Source: Roseovarius marisflavi
GTDB taxonomy: Bacteria; Pseudomonadota; Alphaproteobacteria; Rhodobacterales; Rhodobacteraceae
Assembly (NCBI RefSeq): GCF_900142625.1
Contig: NZ_FRBN01000001.1
Coordinates: 310,001-374,000, forward strand
Direction of reading: 5' to 3'
DNA length: 64,000 nt
This document shows, piece after piece, positions 44,955 through 54,286 of the stretch; the first letter of the stretch is position 1; every line of letters starts with the position of its first letter. Under the pieces are notes generated by a model. The model worked only from the letters and a program-made list of their open reading frames with translations. It was not told where the DNA came from and did no database searches. A program made the position numbers and the translations under genes.

Positions 44955-46386
44955 ATACTCCCGCGCGGAGCGCGTGCTCCAGCGCCTGATCCCGCCATGG
45001 TCCGTGATGCTTGCCCGCCTGGCCCAGCCTCTCAAAGCCGTGATGCCCAAAGACATCGCGCTGTGCCTGAATGATATTGGCGCTGCCATGGCCCTGTCGC
45101 ATGCTGTCATACCAGCCAAGCCCTGCCGAAAGCGTCGGCACCGCATGCCCGCCGTGCACCGCGCTGCACACCACCTGCCGCAGGGCCGGAAGGGTGCGCG
45201 CAAGGGTCTCGGCGAACTCTGGTGCAAGGATCAACTGGCCATGCGGCGGATCTGCGCCAAAGGCGCCTGCAATATCATCCAGCAAAGCCGAGCGTATGAT
45301 ACAGCCCGCCCGCCAGATCCGGGCGATCTCGGCAAAATCGAGGGCCCAGTCATACTCCTCGGAGGCGGCCGCCAGAATGCGAAATCCCTGCGCGTAACAC
45401 AGGATACGCGCGGCCATGAAAGCCTCGGCAAGCACCTCGGGCGTGCCATCAAACGCGCCCAGGGAACCGCCTAGGATACTCTCAGCCGTTTGGCGAGTGG
45501 CCTTTTCCGAGGACCAGCCGCGCGCGCCGACGGCAGCCTCAATCATGCTGGCCGATTGCCCCATGCGCAGCGCCTCGATCACCGTCCAGCGCCCGGTGCC
45601 CTTTTGCCCGGCGGCATCCTTGATCACATCGACCATCGGGTGCCCGGTTTCAGGGTCGGTGTAGCCAAGCAACCTGCCGGTGATTTCCACCAGATAGGAT
45701 TTTAACGGTCCCCTGTCCCAGACGGTGAACAGCGCGCCGATCTCGCCGGGCGGCATCGCGGCGCCATTGCGCAACAGGCTGTAAATCTCGGCGATGACCT
45801 GCATATCGGCATATTCAATGCCGTTGTGGACAGTCTTGACGAAATGCCCGGCCCCGTCAGGCCCCAGATGCGCCACGCAGGGCGCGCCCTCGTGGTGCGC
45901 AGCAATCACCCGCAGGATCGGTCCAAGCTGTTGCCAGCTGTGATCTGATCCCCCCATCATCATCGACGGACCGGTCCGCGCGCCAAGTTCGCCGCCCGAC
46001 ACCCCGAGACCGACAAAATGCAGGTCCCGCGCGCCAAGCTCGGCGGCGCGTCGCCGGGTATCGTGGAAATTGGCATTGCCGCCGTCTATCACCGTGTCGC
46101 CCGGCGATAAAAGCGGAGTGACCGCCGCGATCATCGCATCCATCGGGGCGCCGGAGGGGATCATGAACAGGATCACACGCGGGGTCTTGAGCCCGCTGAC
46201 GAAGCTTTCAAGACTGTCATGCGGGTGCAGCCGCTCGGCCAAATCCCCCGCCTCGGCCAAAAAGGCCGCAATCCAATCGGTTTCGCGGTTGGTGACAGCG
46301 ACGTCAAACCCATGCTGGGCCATGTTGAGCGCCAGGGCGCTGCCCATCGTCCCAAGACCGTAAACCCCGATCTGTGCTTGTGACAT
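44941..46386 (-). CDS. gnd: 6-phosphogluconate dehydrogenase (decarboxylating)
   Basis: Gnd oxidises 6-phosphogluconate to ribulose 5-phosphate, CO2 and a reduced nicotinamide in the pentose phosphate pathway. The 481-residue protein has the Rossmann motif VYGLGTMGSALALNMA and the substrate signature GLGVSGGELGARTGPS (about 127-141). Catalytic residues are Lys184 and Asn188 in HFVKTVHNGIEY with Glu191. Size matches the long (about 470-480 residue) form. It stands alone: no zwf or edd gene is in the window. Confidence 0.94.
   Translation of the reverse strand: MSQAQIGVYGLGTMGSALALNMAQHGFDVAVTNRETDWIAAFLAEAGDLAERLHPHDSLESFVSGLKTPRVILFMIPSGAPMDAMIAAVTPLLSPGDTVIDGGNANFHDTRRRAAELGARDLHFVGLGVSGGELGARTGPSMMMGGSDHSWQQLGPILRVIAAHHEGAPCVAHLGPDGAGHFVKTVHNGIEYADMQVIAEIYSLLRNGAAMPPGEIGALFTVWDRGPLKSYLVEITGRLLGYTDPETGHPMVDVIKDAAGQKGTGRWTVIEALRMGQSASMIEAAVGARGWSSEKATRQTAESILGGSLGAFDGTPEVLAEAFMAARILCYAQGFRILAAASEEYDWALDFAEIARIWRAGCIIRSALLDDIAGAFGADPPHGQLILAPEFAETLARTLPALRQVVCSAVHGGHAVPTLSAGLGWYDSMRQGHGSANIIQAQRDVFGHHGFERLGQAGKHHGPWRDQALEHALRAGVFMER
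44953..44960 (+). repeat. AAATACTC element, copy 4 (overlaps a stop codon)
   Basis: The TAA stop of the small DsbA-like gene (44952-44954) reads straight into ATACTCCC, followed by a short GCGC/GCGC hairpin. The arrangement is the same as copy 1. Confidence 0.5.
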
Positions 46387-46457
46387 GCCTCGCCCCCCGC
46401 CGCGCTATCTTTAGAGCTTTACGCTACGCCCTGATGCAAGAATTGCAAGCGCGGCCG

Positions 46458-46484
46458 GACCGAGAATTTTCCAAAAATTCTGGT
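46458..46484 (-). terminator. AT-rich hairpin downstream of argF
   Basis: AGAATTTT (46463-46470) and AAAATTCT (46474-46481) form an 8-bp stem with a 3-base loop. It is extended by GGACC and GGTCA arms with a one-base bulge. It lies 23 bases after the argF stop on the minus strand and is a plausible terminator, although no T tract follows. Confidence 0.5.
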
Positions 46485-46503
46485 CACCGAGAGGGGCAGT
46501 GTC

Positions 46504-47430
46504 TCAGACGCCAAGACACCAGCGCATGACCGCCTTTTGCGCATGAAGACGGTTCTCGGCCTCGTCAAAGACCACGGAATGCGGGCCGTCCATCACTGCC
46601 GATGTGACTTCTTCTTCACGATGCGCGGGCAGGCAGTGCATGAAAAGCGCATCGGGCTTGGCGACCTCCATAAGTTTGTCGTTCACCTGATAGGAGCGCA
46701 GCATGTTGTGGCGGCGTTCCTTGGTGGATTGGCTGTCATGCATGCTCACCCAGGTGTCGGTCACCACAAGGTCGGCACCCTCGGCGGCCTTGTGGGGGTC
46801 ACGCTCGATGGTGATGGTGCTGCCGGCCTTGCGCGCAAGGCCGATGAATTCACCCTCGGGGTCGAGCTGCATCGGGCCAGTGAAGGTCAGGTCAAAGCCG
46901 AACTGACCCGCCGCATGCAAGAGCGAGGCGCAGACATTGTTGCCGTCCCCCGACCAGACCACTTTCTTGCCTTTGATCGGCCCGCGATGTTCTTCGTAGG
47001 TGAGGATATCGGCCATGATCTGGCAAGGATGGGTGCGATCCGTGAGGCCGTTGATCACCGGAACATCGGCGTATTCGGCCATTTCCAGAAGAACGCTTTC
47101 GTCAAAGGTGCGGATCATGATCAGATCCACATAGCGCGACAGAACGCGGGCCGTATCGGCGATGGTTTCGCCGTGGCCAAGTTGCATGTCCGCACCCGAA
47201 AGCACCATGGTCTGTCCGCCCATCTGGCGCACGCCCACATCGAAGCTGACACGGGTGCGGGTCGAGGGTTTCTCGAAGATCAGCGCGACCATACGCCCGG
47301 CAAGCGGTTGATCATCATCGGGCATGCCGCGCGGACGCCCGGCGCGTGCGGTCTTCATCTCGCGCGCCTGATCAATGATGGCGCGCAAATGGTCGGCGGG
47401 GGTTTTGTGGATGTCGAGGAAATGCTGCAT
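46504..47430 (-). CDS. argF: Ornithine carbamoyltransferase
   Basis: ArgF makes citrulline from ornithine and carbamoyl phosphate in arginine synthesis. The 308-residue protein has the carbamoyl-phosphate motif EKPSTRTR (about 53-60), HPCQ (134-137) and the ornithine-side motif HCLPAHR near residue 272. I start it at ATG 47430 ([15 protein letters not shown]); the longer upstream frame runs through the intergenic element. argD lies just upstream on the same strand, so the two likely form an operon. Confidence 0.95.
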   Translation of the reverse strand: MQHFLDIHKTPADHLRAIIDQAREMKTARAGRPRGMPDDDQPLAGRMVALIFEKPSTRTRVSFDVGVRQMGGQTMVLSGADMQLGHGETIADTARVLSRYVDLIMIRTFDESVLLEMAEYADVPVINGLTDRTHPCQIMADILTYEEHRGPIKGKKVVWSGDGNNVCASLLHAAGQFGFDLTFTGPMQLDPEGEFIGLARKAGSTITIERDPHKAAEGADLVVTDTWVSMHDSQSTKERRHNMLRSYQVNDKLMEVAKPDALFMHCLPAHREEEVTSAVMDGPHSVVFDEAENRLHAQKAVMRWCLGV

Positions 47431-47460
47431 GGTGGTATCGCTTTTTGTCAGGTGAGGCAT

Positions 47461-47493
47461 GTGGGGGCCAGCCCCCACACCCCCGGAGTATTT
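47461..47493 (-). repeat. AAATACTC element with perfect hairpin, copy 5
   Basis: Between argD and argF, minus-strand order is CATCTTTC, GAAATACTCCGGGGG and then the perfect 8-bp hairpin GTGGGGGC-TG-GCCCCCAC (47461-47478). It is the clearest copy beside copy 2, and it lies inside the argD-argF pair, so it may dampen or process the mRNA. Confidence 0.55.
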
Positions 47494-47509
47494 CGGGAAA
47501 GATGAAAGA

Positions 47510-48685
47510 TCAGGCGGCTTCAACGGCGCTGGCGGCCCTGTCGAGACGGGTCATCGCCTCGGCGATGTCATCGTCGGTGAGGGTGAGGGCGGGCAACAGG
47601 CGCACAACGTTATCGGCGGCGGGCACGGTGACAACAAGCGCTGCGTAGCCCGCATTGACCACGTCAAGATTGGAGGCCTTGCATTTCAGGCCAAGCATCA
47701 GGCCGGTTCCGCGCACCGACTCGAACACTTCGGGATGGGCGGCCACAAGACCTTCGAGTTTTTGGCGCATGAGGCCCGCCTTGCGGTTTACTTCAGCAAG
47801 GAAACCGGGGTCGGTCACGATATCCATCACGGCGCAGCCCACGGCGCAGCCAAGCGGATTGCCGCCATAGGTCGAGCCATGGGTGCCCGCCGTCATGCCA
47901 GAGGCCGCAGCCTCGGTTGCGAGAACCGCCCCGAGGGGAAAGCCGCCGCCGATGCCCTTGGCGACCATCATGATATCCGGGGTTACCCCCGCCCATTCAT
48001 GGGCAAACAGACGCCCGGTGCGCCCGACGCCGCATTGCACCTCGTCGAGGATCAGGAGGATGCCTTTTTCGGCGCAAAGCGCCCGCAGCCCCTTGAGGCA
48101 TTGATCGGGCAGCGGACGAATGCCGCCTTCGCCCTGGACCGGCTCAATCAGGATGGCCGCTGTTTTGTCATCAATCGCCGCATTGAGCGCATCATGGTCC
48201 CCCCAGCCCAGATGTTTGAAGCCAGGCAGAAGCGGGCCAAAGCCCTTGGTCATCTTTTCAGAGCCGGCCGCCGCAATGCCCGCCGACGAGCGGCCATGGA
48301 ACGAGCCCTCAAAGGCGATGATATCGGTGCGCTCGGGCTGGCCCGCGTCATAAAAATGCTTGCGCGCCATCTTGATCGCAAGTTCACAGGACTCAGTGCC
48401 CGAATTGGTGAAAAACACCGTGTCGGCAAAAGTATTGGCCACGAGTTTATCGGCCAGCTCCTGTTGCTTGGGGATATGGTAAAGGTTCGAGGTGTGCCAG
48501 AGCGCGCCAGCCTGTTCGGTCAGGGCCGCCACCAACGCCGGATGGGCATGCCCGAGGGCATTGACCGCGATCCCGGCCCCGAGATCGAGAAAACGTCGCC
48601 CGTCGGCTTCGATAAGCCAGCTGCCTTCGCCTTTGACAAAAGTCAGAGGCGCACGGTTATAGGTGGGCAGAACGGACGGGATCAT
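47510..48685 (-). CDS. argD: Acetylornithine / succinylornithine aminotransferase
   Basis: ArgD converts N-acetylglutamate semialdehyde to N-acetylornithine with glutamate as amino donor. The 391-residue class III PLP enzyme has the cofactor lysine in [13 protein letters not shown], the aspartate in [15 protein letters not shown] and the start [27 protein letters not shown] before ATG 48685 sets the start. It precedes argF on the same strand with an 80-base gap containing the element described at 47461. Confidence 0.93.
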   Translation of the reverse strand: MIPSVLPTYNRAPLTFVKGEGSWLIEADGRRFLDLGAGIAVNALGHAHPALVAALTEQAGALWHTSNLYHIPKQQELADKLVANTFADTVFFTNSGTESCELAIKMARKHFYDAGQPERTDIIAFEGSFHGRSSAGIAAAGSEKMTKGFGPLLPGFKHLGWGDHDALNAAIDDKTAAILIEPVQGEGGIRPLPDQCLKGLRALCAEKGILLILDEVQCGVGRTGRLFAHEWAGVTPDIMMVAKGIGGGFPLGAVLATEAAASGMTAGTHGSTYGGNPLGCAVGCAVMDIVTDPGFLAEVNRKAGLMRQKLEGLVAAHPEVFESVRGTGLMLGLKCKASNLDVVNAGYAALVVTVPAADNVVRLLPALTLTDDDIAEAMTRLDRAASAVEAA

Positions 48686-48916
48686 GTCAGCTTTCCTTGT
48701 ATAAGAAGCCCTTTGAGTGCCGGAACACCGGGGCCAAGTCAATGATTTGAGATAACCTGGGAATGTTAGGTAAGGTCAGGCACAGCAAGAGTGCTGAGGG
48801 ATCAAACGTGCGGAACCGTCAGGCGCAAAGGCGTCGGCGTCGGGTCGGGCTATATGTGGCGCGTTTGATCATGGCGGATCACTTAGCGGGTTTCGGGGGC
48901 TGTGAAAAGCAAAATC

Positions 48917-50170
48917 TCAGTGCGCGAGACCTGTGATTTGCGCCTCTGCGCTGCTTGGCGGCTCGATTGTCACGCGCGCCCGCCCCAGACGCGGATGCAG
49001 ATTGCGCGCCAGCCCCCAGGCCCCCAAAAGCGCAAGACCGCCCGCCGCGAAAATCCCCGGCATCGGCGCCACCAAGAGCACCAGCCAGGATATCCCCGGC
49101 GTGAGTATCCCCGACACATCGCGGTAACTGGCATAGATCGCCGACATCTCGGTGCGCTCCGAGGGCTTGACCGCAAGCAGAAACGGCAATCCGCCCGAGA
49201 CATCGAGCAGGATCAGGAAGAACGAGGCCGAGGCAAGCGCACAGACGGTCACCCATGGCACGCCCGACAGGGCCGCCCCGAGGAAAAACAGCCCCCCCGC
49301 AAGCAGGAACCCGGCACGCACCGCATGGCGAATGGTGCGCCGCTGCATCCAGGCCAGCATGAAGGGCGTCAGAAACAGCATCCCGTTGGAGAACGACAGC
49401 ATCATCCCGCCCAATTGCTCGCCAAGGCCGCGCTCAACGGCAAAGATCGGCAGATAGACAATGTAGATCCACCAGCCGCTTGACCGGATCACCGCGAACA
49501 GCCATCCGGCGACAAGGCGACGTTGTGCAAAAAAGCGCGGCAGGAACGCCAGCGGATTGGTCGGCGGGCGTCGGCTTTTGGTGATCAGCCGTCCGTTGCC
49601 AAGGCGCATGTAGAGAAACACGCCAAGCATCACCCCCGAGGCCAGGGCGGCAATCACAAACGGCAAGGGCCGCCACCAGCCCAACAGGACGACGCCCAGA
49701 AACGGGCCGATGGTCCAGCCAAGCGCGCTATAGAACATGCGCGAGGTTTCGCAGCGCCCCAGATCGGCCTTGACGATGTAATCAAGCACATAGGCGTTGA
49801 AACAGACAAAGGTGGTCACCGTTGCCGAGGTGATCAGCGCAAGCGCCCCGATCATCGCCGCGCCACTGCCGATGATTGCCAAAAGCGCCCCTGTTCCAAA
49901 CATCAGCGCGCCGGTCACATAAATCCAGCGCCGCGCGACATAGCGGCCGATGAAAGGCACCATGAGTCCGACGCCAAGCGACAGAAGGCCGACCATGAAA
50001 TAGACCTCTGACACAAGTGCCGCGTCCTGCAGGGCGGTGTACATCTCAAGCGGAAAGACCGAAATCAGGATGCCGCGCGCCACCGCCTCGGCCCCTGCCA
50101 GCACAGCAAAACCGCGCACCGAGGGCGCGGGCGCATGGCGGAGCCATTCGGGGATACGGCGTTGATGCAT
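48917..50170 (-). CDS. Major facilitator superfamily transporter
   Basis: The 417-residue membrane protein has about twelve hydrophobic helices. An MFS-like loop, FIGRYVARRWIYVTGALMFG, follows helix 2. Substrate is not predictable. I start it at ATG 50170 (MHQRRIPEWLRHAP), 56 codons inside the longest open frame, because the upstream part is basic and lacks MFS features. It diverges from an EamA-type transporter gene 167 bases away. Confidence 0.8.
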   Translation of the reverse strand: MHQRRIPEWLRHAPAPSVRGFAVLAGAEAVARGILISVFPLEMYTALQDAALVSEVYFMVGLLSLGVGLMVPFIGRYVARRWIYVTGALMFGTGALLAIIGSGAAMIGALALITSATVTTFVCFNAYVLDYIVKADLGRCETSRMFYSALGWTIGPFLGVVLLGWWRPLPFVIAALASGVMLGVFLYMRLGNGRLITKSRRPPTNPLAFLPRFFAQRRLVAGWLFAVIRSSGWWIYIVYLPIFAVERGLGEQLGGMMLSFSNGMLFLTPFMLAWMQRRTIRHAVRAGFLLAGGLFFLGAALSGVPWVTVCALASASFFLILLDVSGGLPFLLAVKPSERTEMSAIYASYRDVSGILTPGISWLVLLVAPMPGIFAAGGLALLGAWGLARNLHPRLGRARVTIEPPSSAEAQITGLAH

Positions 50171-50337
50171 GAGCGGTCTTTCAGGGGACTTGCCTTTTGG
50201 CTTTGCACAAATCTGGGGGCGATGTTTTGCCCGCACCGACATGGCGTCGTTTTTGACCTGTCGCAGCATGCAAAGGTGATGGACCAGCCCCGGTTTTTGT
50301 CCTTGCAAGGGCGCGCAGGGCGGGCCAAACACTGTCA

Positions 50338-51237
50338 ATGTTCACTCCGCGCGCTCAAAATCCGGCCCTCGCCGCCCTGCTCACGCTTATGGCGGCGGCA
50401 TTTGCGGCGGGCACGACGCTTTTGGCCAAGGCGCTTGGCACCGGGGTGCTTGGGGCACCGATGCATGCGCTTCAGATCAGTCATGGGCGGTTTTTATTCG
50501 CACTTCTGGCGATTTCTGCGGTCACGGCCATAATGCGCCCCCGCTGGACACGGCCCGATCTGGGATTGCATGCCAAGCGCTCGGGGCTTGGCTGGGGCGG
50601 GGTGACACTCATGTTTGCCGCTGCCGCCTTTATCCCGCTCTCGGATGCCACCGCGATAAGCTTTCTCAACCCGGTCTTTGGCATGATGCTGGCAATCCCG
50701 CTTTTGGGTGAGCGGGTTGGCCCGACCCGTTGGACGGCGGCTGCAATCGCGCTTTTGGGGGTGGTTATCCTGACCCGGCCCGGCACGGGCGCCATCGAGG
50801 TCGGCGTCCTTCTGGCGCTTGGATCGGCGGTTTGCCTTGGTGGCGAGCTTATCTTTATCAAACGCCTGTCGGGGCGCGAGGGGCCCTATCAGATCTTGCT
50901 GATCAACAACGCCATCGGGCTTGGCATCGCGACGCTTGCGGTGATCTGGGTCTGGAGCGCGCCAAGCGCGCCGCAATGGGCCGCCCTTGCGGGGATCGGC
51001 GTGCTGATGGCCCTGGCCCAGACCTGTTTCGTCAATGCCATGGCACGCGCCGATGCAAGCTTTGTGGCGCCTTTTTTCTATACCGCCCTGGTTTTTGCGG
51101 GTCTCTATGACGGTTTGATCTTTGGTGTCTGGCCTGATGCGATATCAATCATCGGGGCGGGTGTGATCCTGTCCGGGGCCGGTCTTTTGGCCTGGCGCGA
51201 GGGCCGATTGCGGCCAGTGACGCAACGCGACCTTTGA
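50338..51237 (+). CDS. EamA/DMT-family transporter 2
   Basis: The 299-residue membrane protein has two EamA repeats. The first includes FIPLSDATAISFLNPVFGM and LLGERVGPTRWTAAAIALLG, the second LAQTCFVNAMARADASFVAP and FFYTALVFAGLYDGLIFGVW. Such drug/metabolite transporters move small metabolites across the inner membrane; the substrate is unknown. The first ATG after the divergent MFS promoter region is used as the start. Confidence 0.85.
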   Translation: MFTPRAQNPALAALLTLMAAAFAAGTTLLAKALGTGVLGAPMHALQISHGRFLFALLAISAVTAIMRPRWTRPDLGLHAKRSGLGWGGVTLMFAAAAFIPLSDATAISFLNPVFGMMLAIPLLGERVGPTRWTAAAIALLGVVILTRPGTGAIEVGVLLALGSAVCLGGELIFIKRLSGREGPYQILLINNAIGLGIATLAVIWVWSAPSAPQWAALAGIGVLMALAQTCFVNAMARADASFVAPFFYTALVFAGLYDGLIFGVWPDAISIIGAGVILSGAGLLAWREGRLRPVTQRDL

Positions 51238-51294
51238 CAAATCGCGCGCGGCTTTGTCTACATTGAAACCAGAAAGAGATGGGAAAAACGGCTT

Positions 51295-51687
51295 ATGCCT
51301 CTCAGTATTCTGCTGCCATTGGTTGCCTGCGGCATCATCGGCATTGCCGTGATCCTGCATCTGCTTGGGCTGTCGCGGGCCGCGCGCCTGGGTGATGCTG
51401 GCGTGGCCGAGGCCGCATGGCTGCGCGAGTTTCCTGACGCGCCTCCCTCCCGCGTGATCCTGAGCCAGGACCACCACGCCGCCCTGATCGAAACCAAATC
51501 CGGGCCGGGCGTGGTCTGGGCCATGGGCGCCGATACCACCGCGCGCTATCTCGGCGGGGCCCGCATCCGGCGCACGGCCAAGGGCCTGCGCATCGACCTG
51601 CCCGATTTCACCGCGCCGCATATCCGCCTGCGGCTTGACCCGGACGAGGCCGCGCAATGGCCCACCCACATGAAGGACAGCGCATGA
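51295..51687 (+). CDS. Small membrane-anchored protein of unknown function
   Basis: The 130-residue protein has one N-terminal membrane helix (ILLPLVACGIIGIAVILHLLG). A soluble domain rich in beta-strand patterns follows (RVILSQDHHAALIETKSGPG, TARYLGGARIRRTAKGLRID). No known domain is recognised. The stop overlaps the start of a sterol-desaturase-family gene by 4 bases (ATGA), so the two are co-translated. It may assist or tether that enzyme. Confidence 0.7.
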   Translation: MPLSILLPLVACGIIGIAVILHLLGLSRAARLGDAGVAEAAWLREFPDAPPSRVILSQDHHAALIETKSGPGVVWAMGADTTARYLGGARIRRTAKGLRIDLPDFTAPHIRLRLDPDEAAQWPTHMKDSA

Positions 51688-52631
51688 GCGATATAATCAC
51701 GTTCCCCGATGTCGTGAATTGGGCGGTGCCGTTTTTCATCGCCGCCATTCTGGCAGAGCTTTTGTGGATCGTGATCAAGCGGCGCGGCGGGCGCTATGAG
51801 ACCCGCGATGCGCTGACCTCGCTTTTGATGGGGGCGGGCAATGTCGCCAGCGGGATCGTGCTTGGCTTTGTCGCCTATGGGTTTTTCATGGCGCTCTGGG
51901 CGATCACGCCGCTTGATCTTGGCACCTCGGCGTGGGTGATTGCGCTATGCTTCGTGCTCGATGATCTGCGTTATTACTGGGTGCATCGCTTTGGCCACCG
52001 CATCCGCTGGGTCTGGGCCAGCCATGTGAACCACCACTCAAGCCAGCACTACAACCTCACCACCGCATTGCGCCAGACATGGACCGGAACGTTCACCTTC
52101 ATGATGGTGATGCGCGCGCCGCTTATCCTTTTGGGGTTTCATCCGGGCATGGTGGTGTTCGTCGGTGGCTTGAACCTGATCTATCAGTTCTGGATTCACA
52201 CCGAGGCGATCACCCGCCTGCCCCGCTGGTTCGAGGCGGTGATGAACACGCCAAGCCACCATCGCGTGCACCATGGCCGCAATCCGCGCTATCTGGATTG
52301 CAACTATGCCGGGGTGTTCATCATCTGGGACAAGTTGTTCGGCACCTTTGTGCCCGAGCTTGACAGCGAAAAGGTCGATTACGGCCTTGTCCATAACCTC
52401 GGCACCTTCAACCCGCTGCGGGTCGCCTTTCACGAATGGGTCAGCATTTTTCATGATGCCACGCAGCCGGGCCTGACCTGGCGCGAGCGCCTCGCCTATT
52501 GCGTCATGCCCCCCGGCTGGAGCCATGATGGAAGCAAGGGCACTTCATTTGACATAAAAGCGCGCTATATCTCTGATCACCCCGAATCGGCAGGCAGTCC
52601 CGGCCTCACCCTTAGCGCGAAACGAAAGTAA
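51684..52631 (+). CDS. Sterol desaturase / fatty acid hydroxylase family protein
   Basis: This 315-residue integral membrane enzyme has the three histidine clusters of the di-iron hydroxylase superfamily: HRFGH (101-105), HVNHH (114-118) and HHRVHH (192-197), with an extra HTEAI at 172. Family members hydroxylate or desaturate lipids or sterols in the membrane. The exact substrate is unknown; bacterial members also act on carotenoids or hopanoid-type lipids. It is coupled to the upstream anchored protein. Confidence 0.87.
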   Translation: MSDIITFPDVVNWAVPFFIAAILAELLWIVIKRRGGRYETRDALTSLLMGAGNVASGIVLGFVAYGFFMALWAITPLDLGTSAWVIALCFVLDDLRYYWVHRFGHRIRWVWASHVNHHSSQHYNLTTALRQTWTGTFTFMMVMRAPLILLGFHPGMVVFVGGLNLIYQFWIHTEAITRLPRWFEAVMNTPSHHRVHHGRNPRYLDCNYAGVFIIWDKLFGTFVPELDSEKVDYGLVHNLGTFNPLRVAFHEWVSIFHDATQPGLTWRERLAYCVMPPGWSHDGSKGTSFDIKARYISDHPESAGSPGLTLSAKRK

Positions 52632-52682
52632 CGGCCCCCCTAAAGTTGCCCTTCCTCTCACAGGGCGTGCACAGATATGTTA

Positions 52683-52714
52683 TTTGACCAATCGTTCTAA
52701 ATGAACCAATATGA
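52683..52714 (+). promoter_or_regulatory. Possible promoter/operator of the TetR gene
   Basis: TTGACC at 52685-52690 is followed after 17 bases by CAATAT. The spacer contains ATCGTTCTA, a half-site of the kind bound by TetR-family repressors, so autoregulation is possible. The rest of the 288-base gap to the gene shows no convincing gene. Confidence 0.3.
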
Positions 52715-52919
52715 AAAGGCGCATATTATGCTGCCACTCACGAAAGACCACCACGCGTTCGCCAGTTCCAAGCGCTGCCGAGCCACGAACACCCGGCGCC
52801 TTGTGGAAGGGCCCATTACTCACCCTTTTGCAGGGTGCCGGGGAAGTTCACCCGCAACCACCGCACGCCTGCGGCCCGCGTATCGGTTGCCTGACCTCAT
52901 CACGATGCGGACGCCCTGA

Positions 52920-53495
52920 ATGCCCTGGGAAAAAACATATAAAGAGGCCGACGTTCTGGATGCGGCCATGCGGGCCTTTTGGGAGCATGGCTATCAGGGC
53001 ACTTCGATGGCCGATCTGGTCAAGGCGACCGGCCTCAATCGCGGCAGCCTTTATGCCGGGTTCAAGGACAAACGTAGCCTCTTCATCGCAGCGCTTGACC
53101 ATTACGATTCCGTCTATCGCGTCGTTTTTTTGAACCAACTGCGTGAATTGGGCGATCCAAATGCCGCGATCATGGCGGCGTTCAGCGCCGTCGAGACCGG
53201 CAGTGACGATCTTCCGGGCGGCTGTTTGATGATAAACTCAACGCTTGAGGTGGCCCCCCATGACCCCGAGATCGCCGAACTGGTCGAGGCGAGCATGGGC
53301 CAGGTCGAACACTTTTTTCTCGAATGCCTGCAAATGGCCGAGGCACAAGGCAGCCTTGCCAAAGGTCTGCGCCCGGCCGATACCGCCAAGGTTCTGATGG
53401 GCATGATGGTCGGGCTTTTGGTGATCACGCGGGCCAGCCCGCAAAGCCCGGCCGTGGCGCCAATCCTGCGACAAGTGCGTGAAATCCTCGCTTGA
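52920..53495 (+). CDS. TetR/AcrR-family transcriptional regulator
   Basis: The 191-residue protein starts MPWEKTYKEADVLDAAMRAF, then the TetR helix-turn-helix (WEHGYQGTSMADLVKATGLN and RGSLYAGFKDKRSLF). The C-terminal ligand domain includes PGGCLMINSTLEVAPHDPEI, which resembles the NemR/ComR group. The ligand is unknown. The nearest genes (sterol-desaturase family upstream, squalene/phytoene synthase-like convergent) are possible targets. Confidence 0.87.
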   Translation: MPWEKTYKEADVLDAAMRAFWEHGYQGTSMADLVKATGLNRGSLYAGFKDKRSLFIAALDHYDSVYRVVFLNQLRELGDPNAAIMAAFSAVETGSDDLPGGCLMINSTLEVAPHDPEIAELVEASMGQVEHFFLECLQMAEAQGSLAKGLRPADTAKVLMGMMVGLLVITRASPQSPAVAPILRQVREILA

Positions 53496-53512
53496 CGTCT
53501 GGCCTGGGTGCC

Positions 53513-54286
53513 CTACCAAAGCCCGCTGGTTGCGCGCAGCAAGAGCGTCAGGCGGCTGCGCGCCGGGGCGGTATCAAGCGCGCCCTCGGCCACGGCATTT
53601 GGCGCGCGCTGCACACGGGCCAGAACCGGGCCGGCCTGCCAGAGCGGCAAAAGCGCAGCGCGCGCCGCCCGCGACACCTTATGGCGCGCACCCCGCGCCC
53701 GTTTCAGCCGCGCAAGCCCGTCCGATGCCAGTTCGCGCAGCGCCTCTGGCCGCCCATCCACAAGCGGAATGCGCCCTGCCGCCTCAAGCGCAGGGATCGC
53801 GCGAAACCAGTTCGCCAACCCAAGCGCATAGCCCGCATCCGCCAGCACCGCCTTATCCGCTGGCCCCAGAGCCTGCGCAGTGACCGCAAGCAAACTTCCC
53901 GATGTGGCGCTGATATAGCGCTCGAACGCGGCCTGATCCTCGAACGGCTCGCGGTAGATATCCCACCGCCGCGCCTCGATCAGGGTCTCTAGCCGCGCCG
54001 CGCCCGCGCTGTCCAGCGCATGGGCCAGCGGCGTGACCACCTCGTGTCGGCGCACCGTACCGCCATCGCGGATTTCGCCCAAGGCGTCGCGCCACCATTG
54101 CAGGCGCATCTCGGCGATCATCGGCTCTTGCGTGACCCATGGCGCGCGCGCCACCTCAACGTTGAAGGCATAAAGCGGGAACAGCACATGGCGCGCCGCC
54201 ACCGGCGCCGCCATCGCCGCCATGAACCTGTCGGGATCCCCCCGGCGCAACAGATCGGCGCAGGAATTCAGGTCATCACTCAGCAC
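53513..54286 (-). CDS. Squalene/phytoene synthase-family protein
   Basis: The 257-residue protein has the start of the trans-isoprenyl synthase fold (AARHVLFPLYAFNVEVARAP, QWWRDALGEI). The two DxxxD metal motifs of true squalene or phytoene synthases are not clearly present. It may be a divergent or non-catalytic member like the NDUFAF6-type complex I assembly factors found in alphaproteobacteria. Its start overlaps the cimA end by 11 bases. Confidence 0.78.
   Translation of the reverse strand: MLSDDLNSCADLLRRGDPDRFMAAMAAPVAARHVLFPLYAFNVEVARAPWVTQEPMIAEMRLQWWRDALGEIRDGGTVRRHEVVTPLAHALDSAGAARLETLIEARRWDIYREPFEDQAAFERYISATSGSLLAVTAQALGPADKAVLADAGYALGLANWFRAIPALEAAGRIPLVDGRPEALRELASDGLARLKRARGARHKVSRAARAALLPLWQAGPVLARVQRAPNAVAEGALDTAPARSRLTLLLRATSGLW

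Noticed and set aside
52701..52919. A 72-codon gene upstream of the TetR regulator
   Set aside because: The frame has no ribosome site, its composition is erratic and no domain is seen; it ends exactly at the TetR start by chance.
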